Shown: positions 10,141 through 22,209 of the stretch, in pieces
Numbering within the stretch: the first letter of the stretch is position 1
How the letters are laid out: each line of letters starts with the position of its first letter
NCBI GenBank assembly: GCA_028583415.1
Contig: CM053267.1
Location: 17,341,583-17,405,582 of the forward strand
Reading direction: 5' to 3'
Length of the DNA: 64,000 nucleotides
Origin: Protea cynaroides
Lineage: Eukaryota > Streptophyta > Magnoliopsida > Proteales > Proteaceae
The notes under the pieces: generated by a model
What the model saw: the letters and a program-made list of their open reading frames with translations, nothing else
What the model was told of the DNA's origin: nothing
Databases searched by the model: none
Position numbers and translations under genes: made by a program

Positions 10141-12265
10141 TTATGAATGAATCCCAAACTGGAAAAAAAAAAAAAAAGAGGGTAAGAATTGTATGGAACC
10201 CTGAAAGGTAGGCATCTTGCACCTATTAATAGAGGGGCATGATGAGTGTTGTTGGAGTTCTGAAGGAAGATTTATTCCCACAATGACTAAAGGTGGTCAT
10301 CGAAGGCATTATTCCCAACTAGAGCCTCTTGGACGAACTAGTTGTTTCAACTTTCTATTATCGATATTCGATAGGTCATCCATGTTTAGGTCCAAGATTG
10401 ATATGCTTGTTGACAAGTCTAGTCCAATCTGCCCTGTAAGTAAAAGAAAATCACCCCGTTTGGGATTTCAAACTCTGTGTTGTCTCTTCCATACATTTCC
10501 TCCCAGTTTCATACATCCTCCTATTCTACGTGCGTAGTCAATTCTGACTCTGAAGATGATTAAAACGATGAGCCGTCTCTTGAACTTCTACGCCACCTGA
10601 CCTCTTAAGAAAGATAGGTCCAACCTGTCTGGGAAAGCTTTAAATGATCAATCGGGAGACATAAGAGTACTTTCAAGAAACATGTATTGGAGAAACTGCC
10701 ATTTGTTCTACCTATGAAAAGATTTCAAGGAAAGCATTAGATAGTAACAGATCATATCAGCAAGTCAGCTAGTCAGTACAAATGAGTGGAGGACAGATGT
10801 TCCACCAAAAAAATGAAAATACCAAAGTTCTTACAAAGCACATCATCTGCAAACAAGAGATACATGATGAATGATCAATCTCAAAGTCAAAGAATGAGGT
10901 CATTGGAATACCTAAGAAAAAAAAAAAAAGAAGAAGAAAATTCAAACCTATGTTTTATCAACATCAATAATGGGAGCTAGTCACATAAGACAGAAGGTGA
11001 TAATTAACTTCCAGAAGACAGCATACGGATTCACCATTCAGATAAAATCAGATCTAGATGAGCAGTCATAAATGTTCATAAGGTTTATAGAAGATCAGAG
11101 TACTAACTGGGGCAAAGATGTTCTATTTGATTGGAAATTTTTGGAAGAAGAAGATTCAAATCCAATATTAATAGTCATGATTCAACTTTGCGATCAAGTG
11201 AAGCACTGCATTATGTGGCCTCCACATCCAAAAAAAAAAAATAGTAAGATGTTGAATGGCATTAGAGTTCGACAGTAAACCAATTGTCTCTCTCACTTCA
11301 AGAGGATGGTAGTTCCAATCAAATCCTGATAGCAAGTTCGATCGTTCGTCGAGATTCACAGCATATTGGACCGGACTTTTGATTTTGGCCAATTACATCC
11401 TGCCTTTACAGGAGATGATCTCATCATTTCTTCATCATCAGAGAAAGATTTCTCATCGGCATTAAACTCTCTCTCCCGTCTATCAATCTGACGGCCTTCC
11501 AAGGAGTCTCTATCACAAGCCCTTCTTTTGATTATCAGTTTTTATGGCATTGTATCTCGTGATCATGTCATCATTTTATGTACAAATTCATGAATCTGGC
11601 TCGAACTCTCATCTGTTGTTCATTATATCCGACAGCTTCCCAAGGTTTCTATAAGCCCTTCATTTCTCAAGCCAATAAAATGGGATCTTCTGGGTAAGAT
11701 AAACACATTCTACATAAACAACCAAACACTCTCCCAATGGTAGACCCATGTGGACAGTTTCACATCAGTCCTCCTGGACCTTCAACATCAATACTTGTCA
11801 ACAAACTTAAAGGTTTCAAGCCTAGATATAATTGTGACTGATTCGGCATCTCGATGTAGTTTGTTGAGACATGTGTTCCATCTAAACATCTCCAAGAAAG
11901 GAAAACATAATTCGGCACCATTTTTAATTTTGGTATGGGACTGCATTTCCCTAAGGTCGCTTTTAGTGATGATTCAAATAGCTACCCGCCTATCAATGCG
12001 TGTAGGTGTCAACTTAAATAGTGGGGCAAGGCTACCCATTTGTCATGAAAGTCATGTCGTTTGGACTTCCCCTAAGGGTTTCAGACCATTGGATAGGACC
12101 ATAATTTTGGTAATATCCTCATCATATTAGGACTCTTTATTCAACCCAAGATGGGGTTTTCAAAAATAAAATAAAAATAAAAATAAATAAAAAAATAAAA
12201 AAATAAAAAAATAAAAAAAATTCAAAGAAAAAATAAAAAAATGAAGGGAAGAAAAGAAACCTCGG
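10141..12265. other. Element D internal DNA without recognisable genes
   Basis: There is a poly-A tract near 10160 and A-rich patches near 10916 and 12165-12240. No reading frame shows a known domain. The longest plus frame (11750-12130) has no recognisable similarity. It is probably retrotransposon 3' untranslated sequence. Element C begins at 12266 after TSD CTCGG (12261-12265). Confidence 0.5.
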
Positions 12266-12703
12266 TGTTTCGGCCCAGATCCGTCCTGTGGGTCCTCTTG
12301 GCTGACTGGACCTGCAAGACAAGGAAAGACAAAGGAAGGGGGAGGCGGGCCGGATGCCCCGGGTCCACTCCGATGCCAAAGTTAGGGCTCTGTAAATATT
12401 CAATGGGCTCGGTGTTGAGCCCACTAAGATATTATAAGAAAAGTGTGGGGTGAGGTGAGATTCTCCGTCCCAAGTGTCAGAGCGTGAATCTCTAGAAGTA
12501 AATGAGCAGTAAATGTTGTCTGTAAAAAACCTCGGGATTCGCCCTATTTATAGTGAATAGTGCGAATCCCCAAAATACCGATCTTTCCCTTTGTTCTTGT
12601 ATTGGAGGGGTCTTCTTATGTCGAATGGGGGATCTCCACATGGCACTGATACTGAGTCCTACGCGTAAGGGTTGTATTGCTAGCGTGGCGTAATGCCCCA
12701 ACA
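12266..12703 (-). repeat. 3' LTR of element C
   Basis: 438 bp, TGTTTCGGCCCAG to TAATGCCCCAACA on the plus strand. A minus-strand TATAAATA lies at 12545-12552. It pairs with 24187-24624. Confidence 0.92.
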
Positions 12704-12806
12704 CTTCCCTCGTTGCCCTGCCAAATCTGCAGGGTTCGGCTGAGCAAAAAATAGAGAAATGGGTTTTCCCCCTAACAACTTGCCTCGTTGCTCTGCTGAA
12801 TTCGGA
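12704..12806 (-). repeat. Polypurine tract of C and a shifted duplicate
   Basis: On the minus strand GAACGAGG-type purines (CAACGAGGGAAG) lie directly against the LTR. A diverged second copy of the same 28-bp segment lies about 75 bp away (around 12778-12805). This recalls the duplicated tract in element A. Confidence 0.55.
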
Positions 12807-12879
12807 AGATTTAGATTACGCGTACTCTCCTTCTTGGTGAGGCGGGTGGCGTGGTCAATATCGTGGTGGTTGCGAAGGG

Positions 12880-13510
12880 TGTAGGTCCGAGCCCGAGGTG
12901 GGTACTGTGGCAAATATGCCACAGTATCGTTTGAGGGCGCAGGTCCGTGGCCGAGGTGGGCACTGCGGTTAACACGCCACGGCTTTGATGAGGGTGCTGG
13001 TCCGTGGCCGAGGTGGGTACTGCGGCTAATATTCCACGGTATCGTTTGAGGGCGTTGGTCCGTGGCCGAGGTGGGCACTGCGGTTAACACGCCATGGCTT
13101 TGATGAGGGTGCTGGTCCATGGCCGAGGTGGGTACTACGGCTAATATGCCACGGTATCGTTTGAGGGTGTTGGTCCGTGGCCGAGGTGGGCACTGCGGTT
13201 AGCACGCCACGGCTTTGATGAGGTTTCTTGTCCGTGGCCGAGGTGGGTACTGTGTTCAACACGCCACGGCCTGAATGAGGGTCTGGTCCGTGGCCGAGGT
13301 GGGCACTGCGGTTAACACACCACACATTTGATGAGGGTGCTTGTCCGTGGCCGAGGTGGGTACTGTATTCAACATGCCACGGCCTTGTTGAGGGCGCTGG
13401 TCCGTGCCGAGGTGGGCACTGCGGTTAATACGCCACGGCCTTGTTGATGGTGCTGGTCCCTGGCCGAGGTGGGCACTGCGGTTAATACGCCACGGCCTTG
13501 TTGAGGAAGA
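12880..13510. repeat. Tandem array of 57-58 bp units in C
   Basis: About 11 copies of a unit containing GTCCGTGGCCGAGGTGGG. CCGAGGTGGG starts at 12893, 12951, 13008, 13066 and 13123. Two unit types alternate at first (CACGGTATCGTTTGAGGG and CACGGCTTTGATGAGGG), giving a dimeric higher-order period of about 115 bp. Confidence 0.85.
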
Positions 13511-14130
13511 AATACCGAGGTTGTCACGGGAATGTCACGTGATCCGAACCAATGCGACCGATGTGGGCGCTGGTCCGTGGCCGAGGTGGTCACTACGGCC
13601 AATACACATCGGTCACTTTGTGAGGACGAGAGTCCGAGGCCGTCACGTGATCCGAGCTAATGCGACCGATGTGGGCACTGCGGCCAATACACATCGGTCA
13701 TTGTTGAGGAAGAAATGTCGAGGCCATCACGGGATTGTCACGTAATCCGAGCTAATGCGACCGATGTGGGCACTGCGGCCAATAGACATCGGTCATTGTT
13801 GAGGAAGAAATACCGAGGCCGTCATGGGATTGTCACATGATCCGAGCCAATGCGACCAATGTGGGCACGGCGGCCAATACACATCGGTCATTGTTGAGGA
13901 AGAAATGCCGAGGCCGTCACGAGATTGTCACGTGATCCGAGCCAATGCGATCGAGGTGGGGACTGCGGCCAATACGCATCGGTCATTGTTGAGGAAGAAA
14001 TACCGAGGCCGTCACGAGATTGTCACGTGATCCGAGCCAATGCGACCGAGGTGGACACTGTGGCCAATAGACATCAGTCATTGTTTGAGGAAGAAATACC
14101 GAGGTCGTCACGGGATTGTCACGTGTTCCG
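13503..14130. repeat. Tandem array of about 95-bp units in C
   Basis: Units start with GAGGAAGAAATACCGAGGCC at 13503, 13706, 13801, 13896, 13991 and 14087, a 95-96 bp period after a longer first copy. They include TGTCACGTGATCCGAGCC and TGCGGCCAATACACATCGG. GAGGTGGGCACTGCGG is shared with the preceding array, so one array probably grew out of the other. Confidence 0.85.
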
Positions 14131-14299
14131 AGGAGGTCCAAGGTCGTCATGAATTGTGTTGACTGAAAATTGCTCCTGGATCCGATCATGGATACCGCAA
14201 GGCGGGACCCGTTCAACGGATCCGTTACATTTGGTCGGTAATAAATGCACCGACCGATGACCAAGTGTCTTGCTCCTACGTGGACGTGAGCATGCATGG

Positions 14300-14312
14300 G
14301 GTTTTATAAAAG
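14300..14312 (+). promoter_or_regulatory. TATA box of the antisense gene in C
   Basis: TTTATAAAAGGGG on the plus strand about 200 bp before the first ATG of the antisense gene (14504), with no competing upstream gene. This suggests independent transcription against the element's main transcript. Confidence 0.5.
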
Positions 14313-14503
14313 GGGTAGTGGGGTATGAAGGCCCCTCACTTTGAAATCATTATTGTAGTTGCTTTTTTGGCTTTGGCTATGCGCATCGGTACCTACTTGG
14401 CACCTCGGCTCGGATATCTCGCAGCGTTTCGGTTCTTTTCACTTCGGCACTACCTTATATCGAAAATCAGTAAGTATTCTTCTTTTTTCAAGTCTTTTGA
14501 AAC

Positions 14504-17014
14504 ATGGCTGATGAGGGTAGGGAGATCTAGGTGGAAGTAGACATAGAGGGTGCAGGGACATCTTCCAGCAGCAGCAGCAGTAGTCCGTCCTCGTTCGGTA
14601 GTGGGACGACCTCGGGCACGTCCTCTCCTAGCAGTTCTGCGGAACGGGTTTTCGAGGGCAGCCCTGAGGTGGAATTGGTGACCGAGGGAGAGGTCGAAGG
14701 GGGGCAGCCAGGTCTTACCGCTGGGCCCTCACGCCGTGATCTTTTGACGGGAGTGTCTACACACGAGGTCGGCTCCGAGGTTTTGATCCAGGCCAGGGAG
14801 GAGGCCGAGGCTCCCCCAGAGTTTGACGCCCGCGGAGAAGTTTGCCTATTGACCAAGGCCGAGTTCAACAGTCTCCGGGAACGGTACCAGATACCGAACG
14901 AGGTGGAGATTAAAATGCCCACTGCGGGGGAGCGGGCCTGCTAGAGTCAGAGGTCGGAACTGTGTGTCATCCTCGAGATGTTTAAGGCCAACTTTCGAGT
15001 TCCGGTACCGAAGTTGGTGGTCGAGATCATAGATTACTATCAAGTGGCCCCTATCCAATTGATGCCGAACTCTTGGAAGAACTTGACAGCATTCGTTATC
15101 TACTTCCGGAGGTTAGGGCATGTACCGACCTTGAATATGTTCCGCCACATGTTCACTTTCAACGACTACTATCGGACGGGGTGATACTATTTTGCCAAGA
15201 GGCCCGACTTTAGCGACCTCCTAGCTGACAAGCCAACCTCAATTAAATTGTGGAAGAACAAATTCTTCTATATCCGAGGTGATGATGTGCTATTGAGGAA
15301 TGTGTGGAAGAAGTTGGACGCCGAGACACTCAACACAGATGTCCCCCTACTGCCCGAGGAGTCTGAGATGTTGCGTCTGGCTCGGCATTCTGATGGGGCT
15401 CCCATTCGTGTGGTCGAGCTGAAGGAGCCCCTCGTTTTAGCCAAGAATCGTCTGTGTGAGTATCATTTTGGTATAGAGCTGGCCGACGTCGACATACTAA
15501 CTTGGCTGATTCTTTTGTTGTTTCTTGCAGTAAAGTTGAACAAGACGTATCTGATGGAGCTGAGGAAGAAGGATGATGCTCGTAAGGAGGCCGCGGCTAA
15601 GATGGCTCAAGAGGAGCGAGTCACGAAGGCATCAGCGGATCAGACCGGCATTGAAACTGAATCGACGAAGAGGCCACCGAAGAGGACACGTAAGTTCTCA
15701 CCCGATACTGCCTTGGCCGAGGCTGCACACATCTATGTGATGCCACTAATTCCGCAGCACCGTGTGCTTGATTTTTCAAGAAGGGGGAGTACCGCGGTCG
15801 GGCCGGAGGCATTCCTTGCTCTGGGAGAGGTAGCAGGAGGCAGCGGGGGCAGGCAGCCTACCCTGATACGGATTCAGACGTCCCCAGTTCCTCCTCCAGA
15901 GAGGCCGAGGGTAACTCAGGGGCAGGGGGGAGTCCCTAGTGAGTTTGGACGACTCCCCCTGATGGGTCCCTGTCCGTGGGACCGCACTGGTGACGAAAGA
16001 GCCTTCCGTCCGGACTGGGCGCTGACAGAGGAGGATATGGCCATGGGTGACATCCGCGCTGCAAGAGAGCTGGTGAAGGGGGCCATCTTGCCCCGCGATC
16101 AGTCACTAGTGCGGGGGCTTCCTATGCCTTCGCTTATTTCCGGGGCGGATACTCTAGGTGCATCGGTAAGTAATTAGTGCATTTTTACGCCGCCCTCTAT
16201 ATTCTACTTCCTTGATTTTCTTCTAACTGTTCTTCGTGTTTTGTTGTAGCTCGGTGTATATATGGAGACACTGAAGGAGCGCGCCGAGGAGATGGCCCGG
16301 GACTTGGCCGAAACGGACAGTAAATTGCATTCGGTCGAGGAAGAGCGGGACCATGCTCGGACGCAGCTCCGGTATAAGGAGCGGGAGGTAACGTCCATCT
16401 CTACAGAGGCGACCCGCCAGCAGAGAGAGCTCGCCCAGGTCCGCGAGCATAAGCGTCGTCTTGAGGAGGAGGCCAAGGCTAGGGAAGAATGGGTCGGTCA
16501 GCTGAAGGCGGCTCTGGAGCGCACGAGAGATCATAGGACCAAGTTCAAGGCAGCCTATTTGAAGACGCGCTCCCTCGCCGCTGGAGCGGTACAGCTGTAC
16601 CAGAAGTCCGAAGACTTCAAGGAATTTATGGGGCAATGTTCCCTTCATAGCTTCTCCAAGGGGGCACAGGCCTTGAAGGAGTTTGTGGATGAGAAGGTGC
16701 TGGGTATCGACTATACCTAGGTCGAATGCCTCGCCTCTGTTGAAGAGGAGGTTGAGATCCCTAAAGTGGACGACGCCGAAATGCTCCGGAGATTAGAGAC
16801 GGTGTTCGAGGGTGAGGAACCTCCGGCTTCTCCGAACTTGGAGAAGACCCCTACGACCCCTCAGGACGGTGCAGTCTCACCTATGGGTCCGCCCCCAACT
16901 CCTGGCTTTGTTCTTCGGGTCAGCGCGGAAGAAGCGGGGTGCAGCAGGACAAATCCTCCTGCAGACAGTACTTATGATTTTACATGCACCGACGTGAACC
17001 CTCCGGAGGATTAA
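14504..17014 (+). pseudogene. Antisense accessory gene of C (Transposase_28-like, coiled coil)
   Basis: One plus-strand frame runs from ATG 14504 to the stop at 17012-17014 across two likely introns, 15456-15530 (GTGAGT, TACTAAC branch site, TTGCAG) and 16166-16249 (GTAAGT to TTGTAG); both junctions keep the frame. Order: Ser/acidic N-terminus; a domain around FRVPVPKLVVEIIDYY and FRRLGHVPTLNMFRHMF typical of the putative gypsy-type transposon family (Pfam Transposase_28); then a long charged coiled coil (16262-16560); then an acidic Pro-rich tail. Four in-frame stops (14528, 14942, 15182, 16718), for example Trp to TGA at 15182, disable it. Related antisense ORFs are known in Tat-lineage elements; their function is unknown. 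Confidence 0.75.
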
Positions 17015-17199
17015 TACTTAGCGATTATTTTTTTTATGTTGCTACACCGATGTACCCAATATCCGCCTCTTTTGGCGCTCATGTAAATCGGCGCTCATGT
17101 AAACTTGTCATTTGAATTAATGAAAAACACCTTTGTCTTGAACTGTCCCGTCTGGTCTCGCCTTGTTTTGAAAAAGGTCGCGTTTGAATTGAAGCGTCC
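17015..17199. other. Short spacer between convergent genes of C
   Basis: This is the 3' flank of the antisense gene, with AT-rich stretches and AATTAATGAAAAAC near 17115 that could serve in 3' end formation. No coding signal. Confidence 0.35.
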
Positions 17200-17720
17200 C
17201 CTCGGCACGGAGTCGTCCCCTCGGCACGGAGCCGTATCTACTCGCTTTGGCCCAATGCGTTGCACACTTGGTGGAACCTTTGGGCCGAACGGGTCTCGCA
17301 TCGACATGGTGCCGGGAGGATTTTTCTACGCACGGAGCCATGTTTTCCCTCCTCGGCCCAATGCGTTCCACACTTGGTGAAATCTTTGGGCCGAGGGCAT
17401 GGGTCCCGGGGAGGATTTTTGTGTCGCACGGAGCCGTGTCTACCCTCCTCGGCCCAATGCTCCAACTTGGTGAAATCTTCGGGCCGATGGGTCTCGGCGT
17501 GGGGAGGATTTTTGTGTCGGCACGAAGCCGTGTCTACCCTCCTCGGCCCAATGCGTTCCACATTGGTGAAATCTTTGGGCCGAATGGGTCCCGCATCGGC
17601 ACGGTGCCGGGAAGATTTTTGCATCGGCACGGAGCCGTGTCTACCCTCCTCGGCCCAATGCGTTCCACACTTGGTGAAATCTTTGGGCCGAATGGATTTC
17701 ATCTTGGCACGGAGCCATGC
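17200..17720. repeat. Third tandem array in C, 94-107 bp units
   Basis: Five copies built on CGGCACGGAGCCGTGTCTA, CTCCTCGGCCCAATGCGTT and CTTGGTGAAATCTTTGGG. CCCAATGC starts at 17251, 17357, 17453, 17547 and 17654. It lies between the convergent ends of integrase (minus) and the antisense gene (plus). Several long shadow frames on both strands come from this array. Confidence 0.85.
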
Positions 17721-17853
17721 GTTATTGATATAGCCAGATTGTCGACCTTATGGCCACTGTTGCTAGAGAACTGAGCAATAACCTGAATCTTGAATTGTAT
17801 TGATAGATAGAAAATGGACAACCGGGGCTTTTTTACAAAGGTGGGGATAGTCA

Positions 17854-18985
17854 TTAGTAGAATGGGCGAAGGTGCTCCGCGTTCCATGCACATGGCAAGG
17901 CTTTACCATCCATATCCTGAAGGTGATAGGAACTTGTGTGTAGTGCCTCGGTGACCTGATATGGCCCCTCCCAATTGGGAGCGAGCTTTCCCTGGTTGGT
18001 TGGGTCGAAGGCAGTGGTCCGTCGGAGGACGAGGTCGCCAACTTTGAATGATCGCAAACACACCTTTTTATTGTAGTGCTTGGCTACTTGCTACTGATTG
18101 GCCGCAATTTGGATCTGGGCTTGATCTCGCACTTCGTCGATGACGTTCAAATTTGCACGCAGGCCGGATTCGTTGGAGGTCGAGTCATAGTTGGCGATTC
18201 GGTGGGAAGTAATCCTGACCTCCAATGGGACGACTGCATCCGTTCTAAAAGCAAGGTGGAATGGAGATTCTCCTCTGGCAGTTTTCGGAGTGGTGAGTGC
18301 CCATAATATGCGAGGTAGCTCGTCCAACCATCGACCTTTTGCTCCATCCAGCCTGGTTTTTATCCCCTTCAGTAAGATTTTATTGGTAGCCTCTGTCTGT
18401 CCGCTCGTTTGCGGGTGCTTCACGGCACCACGTCGGTGGTCGATGCGATGCTCTGCATAAAATGTTGTGAAGGCATAATTGTCAAATTACTTTCCATTAT
18501 CCGTGATGAGCACCATAGGCACTCCATATCGATATACCATGGACTTAATAAAGAATTTGTGAATGGCACTTTCTGGTATACTGGATAAGGCCGCGGCTTC
18601 GGCCCATTTTGTGAAATAATCCACCGCGATGACCACAAACTTGCGCTGGTAAGGGGCCGGTGGGAATGGCCCCATGATATCCATGCCTCATGTGGCGAAT
18701 GGAATGGGAGCCGCTTCGATAGATCGGAGCGGTGCGGCCGGGAGGTGAGATACTGGTGCGTATACTTGGCATTTGACACATTTCTTGACGTAGGCAATGC
18801 AATCTTTCCGCATTTGGGGCCAATAATATCCCTGACGCAGTATTTAATGGGCTAGGACTCTTCCCCCTGATGTGCACCGCAAATACCCTCGTGGACTTCT
18901 TTGATAGCTTGGGTTGACTCGGAAGGTCGCAAACACCGTAGCAGGGGAAACGTGAAGGCCTTCTTGTAGAGGATGTTTTTTTCTA
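17854..18985 (-). pseudogene. Element C integrase
   Basis: Minus-strand integrase, broken into overlapping frames. Visible parts: a zinc-binding HHCC-like region (CVKCQVYAP in a shifted frame near 18780); the catalytic core with MDIMGPFPPAP (first Asp, near 18684) and ITDNGK (second Asp); GQTEATNK (catalytic Glu, near 18395); and the C-terminal domain ending WEGPYQVTEALHTSSYHL and AEHLRPFY. The DDE residues are still readable. A stop follows ITDNGK, and frameshifts lie near 18690 and 18075. Confidence 0.85.
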
Positions 18986-19580
18986 TTACATAATGACTGG
19001 CTTTGGATTGGATCCGCCTCGCCTCTTCTTATCCGCTGGTAATTGACCAGTTTTGAGAAAAGACATGATTGGGTCGATCCAGGACGGATCTGAAATGGCC
19101 GGAAGTATGGCCTTGGAGGTAGGATCTACCGATGAACGAGCCAAAACTTCCGTGTACACTGAATGATCCAAATCACTTAAGTCTGTTGTGGCCAGCTTGG
19201 AGAGAGAATCGGCCAAGGTGTTTTGGTCCCGCAGTACATGACGTAACACGAAATATTTGAATGTGGAGGCGGCCTCCTTCATCCTTTTCAGGTAGGCGGA
19301 CATACTGACTTTCTTCGCTTCATATTCACCATTGACTTGACGCACCACGAGTTAGGAATCGCTGGACGCCTCTATCCTCCGAGCCGTAACCGCCTTGGCT
19401 AGGCGAAGTCCAGCTAGGAGCGCCTCATACTCAGCCGCATTGTTGGATACCTGAAACATGAAACGGAGGGCGCATCGAATTTCAAATCTGTCCGGACTGG
19501 TGAGGATGAAGCCCGCACCGCAGTGATTCTTGTTAGAAGCGCCATCGACAAACAAGGTCCATGGCGGCGAAGGTTCCGCC
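18986..19580 (-). pseudogene. Second (archaeal-type) RNase H of C
   Basis: WTLFVDGASNKNHCGAG begins a second RNase H domain after the RT-linked RNase H. It continues through NNAAEYEALLAGL and, after a stop near 19350, HVLRDQNTLADSLSKLA. Two RNase H domains in one pol are characteristic of the Tat lineage. The single stop (LVVRQ preceded by TAG) separates its halves. Confidence 0.8.
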
Positions 19581-20929
19581 GAGGCGGGGATGTCTGGGAC
19601 TTGTTCTTCTTGAGGGGAGGATTCTATCAGAAAGTCGGCCAAGGCCTGAGCTTTGATAGCCGTGCGGGGCTTGTAGCTAAGGTCGAACTCTCCTAGCTCG
19701 TCCACCCAATTGATTACCCATCCCGAGATATTCGGTTTGGATAAGATTTTCTTGAGGGGCTGGTCGGTCAGGACGGTGATCGAATGCGCCTGGAAGTACG
19801 GCCGTAGCTTCCGCACGGATGTGACCAATGCCAGGGCAACTTTCTCGATGAATTGATACCTGGTCTCGGCCTCCAACAAGATTTTGCTGATATAGTAAAT
19901 GGGGCGCTGAACGCCCTCTACTTCCTTGATGAGCACTGCGCTCACCGCCTTTGATGATACTGCCAAGTACAACTCCAGAGTGTCCCCAGTTTCTGGCTTA
20001 ACCAACAATGGGGGAGAGGCCAAATAAGTCTTCAATGCCTTGAATGCCTGCTGACATTCGGTCGTCCATTGGAAGGTCTTGTTGCCCTTAAGGGTCTGAA
20101 AGAATGGTAGGCATTTATCTGCCGATCGCGACATGAATCGACTGACGGCGGCAACCCGCCCAGTGAGCTCTTGTACTTCCTTGATTAGGGTTAGTGCTGG
20201 CATATCGAGAATAGCCCTGATCTTGGCGGGGTTTGCCTCGATGCCCCGGCTAGAGACCATGAACCCAAGTAATTTGCCAGAAGTGACTCCGAATGCGCAT
20301 TTCGCCGGATTGAGGCGCATCCGGTGTCTGCGCAGTACGCCAAATGCTTCTGCCAAGTCTCGCACATGGTTGCTTCCGATCAAGCTCTTTACTAGCATAT
20401 CATCCACATAGACCTCCATGTTCCGGCCTATCTGTGTTGCGAAGATCTTGTTGACCAACCTTTGGTAGGTTGCTTCGGCATTTTTAAGACCGAAGGGCAT
20501 TACGTCATAGCAAAACAGGCCTCGGTTGGTCACAAAAGTTGTCTTCTCCGAATCACCTGCGTGCATCCGGATCTGGTTGTAGCCTAAGTAGGCGTCCATA
20601 AAGCTCAGTTGTGCATGCCCGGCAGTGGCATCAATGAGTTAATCAATTCTGGGGATGGTGAAACTGTCCTTGGGGCATGCCTTGTTGAGGTCATTAAAGT
20701 CGATGCTAATTCTCCATTTATCCCCAGCTTTTGGGACCATGACAACGTTGGCGAGCCACTCCGGATAATGAATTTCCTGGATAAACCCAGCATCTATTAA
20801 TTTACCTACTTCCTCATCGATAATCCGCTGATGGGAGGCGGCGAATGACCACTTCTTCTGTCGTACTGGCCGGCGCTGGGGATCCACATTGAGGCAATGT
20901 TGCGCGACGTCCCTTGGGATACCTGGCAT
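19352..20929 (-). pseudogene. Element C reverse transcriptase and RNase H
   Basis: The fingers region (20639-20929) has KLIDAGFIQEIHYPEWLANV and DKWRISIDFNDLNKACP. After a stop near 20640 the palm continues with MDAYLGYNQIRMHAGDSEKT and an intact YVDDMLVKS catalytic box. The connection and the first RNase H follow (LYLAVSSKAVSAVLI, PIYYISKILLEAETRY). Copies DNA from the element RNA in the cytoplasmic particle. Of C's enzymes this is the best preserved. Confidence 0.88.
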
Positions 20930-20992
20930 ATCAGCTGTAGACCAAGCGAAAATATCGGTGTTGGTCCTTAGGAAATTGACAAGCTCGGTTCT

Positions 20993-22123
20993 TTACGGCT
21001 CTAAGAGGGAGGATCCTATTTGGATCGTCTTATCCGGATTCTCCGCGGTTAACGGGATTTGAACTAGGTCTTCTGCGGGCGTACCTCTTTGCTGTTTTGG
21101 ATCATCGCGGAGATCCTCAATTTGTACATGGGCAGCTTGGGCTGGCCTCTTAAGGTCGATCGGCTCGTCCGAGTAGTCTGTTTGGGACATCAGTTGATCT
21201 GTTCTCCGCATGAATGGCTTCTTGAAGTCGGTGAGTTCAGCCGAATAACACTTTCGGGACACTAATTGATCTGTCCTGCACTCTCCCGCGCCTATGGGGG
21301 TAGGGAACTTGATGACCAAATGATAGGGGGATGGGACTGATCTGAGGGCGATCATCTCGGGTCTCCCCAACAATGCATTATAAAAAGACGGGACATCGAC
21401 CACCAGGAAATTCATGGTTATCCTTGATTCCCGTGGGTAAGTACCCGCTCTAACTGGTAATCGAATTGATCCCTTGACTCTGACTAGATCACCTGAGAAG
21501 CTGACCAGAGGGTAGTCCACAGGTAGCAACCGTTCCAATGGGATCTCCATCCGCTGAAAGTCTTGCCAATAGATGATATCAGCGAAGCTGCCCGTGTCCA
21601 CCATGATCTTATGAACATCACTATTTTCTATCCGCATAGTAATAACTATGGCATCTTCATGGGGCAGCTCTAACCCACAAAGGTCTTCGTCACTGAAGGT
21701 CAGGAAATCCCCTGTCTGGGCTCTCTTTCCTGGCCATTCCGTTGATTTGACGCTCCACGCGTATGCCTTTCTGTCCCTGGCCGATGTGTTGCCTGCCGCT
21801 GGACCACCGATGATGGTCATTGCCTTCCGCCCTTGCGTGGAGGGGTCACGAATTTCATTATCCTCAGAATCTGCCGAGGCCGAGGTGGGCGCTGCAGCCA
21901 TAAAGGGATGGAGGATTCTGACCGTATCTTCCGCGATCGAGTCGGCCGCCTCGGCCAGTGAAGGTCGGACGCTCGATGGACTCTCTCCGCACCCTGATCT
22001 GATTATCGCGGGTCGGGGAAGATCACCGGTGACTGTTGAACTACACCGAGGTATCGCGCGCCCGACCATGTAAATGCACTCATAAGGGATGTCCTCCCCG
22101 GAAGGTGGGTCAATGACATGCAA
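20993..22123 (-). CDS. Element C protease-containing region
   Basis: An open frame of 376 codons on the minus strand. An aspartic-protease signature IMVDTGSFADII lies near residue 175, followed by SFSGDLVRVKGSIRLPV and NALLGRPEMIAL, which form the conserved second half of the retropepsin fold in Tat elements. The N-terminal 150 residues are the gag/protease linker. It would cleave the Gag-Pol polyprotein. A stop separates it from RT. The ATG is arbitrary because the natural product is a polyprotein. Confidence 0.75.
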   Translation of the reverse strand: MHVIDPPSGEDIPYECIYMVGRAIPRCSSTVTGDLPRPAIIRSGCGESPSSVRPSLAEAADSIAEDTVRILHPFMAAAPTSASADSEDNEIRDPSTQGRKAMTIIGGPAAGNTSARDRKAYAWSVKSTEWPGKRAQTGDFLTFSDEDLCGLELPHEDAIVITMRIENSDVHKIMVDTGSFADIIYWQDFQRMEIPLERLLPVDYPLVSFSGDLVRVKGSIRLPVRAGTYPRESRITMNFLVVDVPSFYNALLGRPEMIALRSVPSPYHLVIKFPTPIGAGECRTDQLVSRKCYSAELTDFKKPFMRRTDQLMSQTDYSDEPIDLKRPAQAAHVQIEDLRDDPKQQRGTPAEDLVQIPLTAENPDKTIQIGSSLLEP

Positions 22124-22209
22124 TGGAGGTGGCGGCTATTGGTCCAGGCGTTGTCTTGCCATCCTAGGATCGGTCCTCAGCCTTGTCCTTCCTCGAGTGT
22201 CCAACGAAT

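Noticed and set aside
12880..14130. CRISPR-like appearance of regularly spaced repeats
   Set aside because: No unique spacers, no cas genes, plant DNA; ordinary tandem repeats.
12680..14297. Open frames repeating HLGHGPAP-type and ANTHRSLL-type sequence
   Set aside because: Products of the tandem arrays in element C.
17238..17774. Overlapping frames of 154-175 codons on both strands
   Set aside because: They follow the 94-107 bp array; repeated FTKCGTHWAEEG-type units mirror the DNA repeat.
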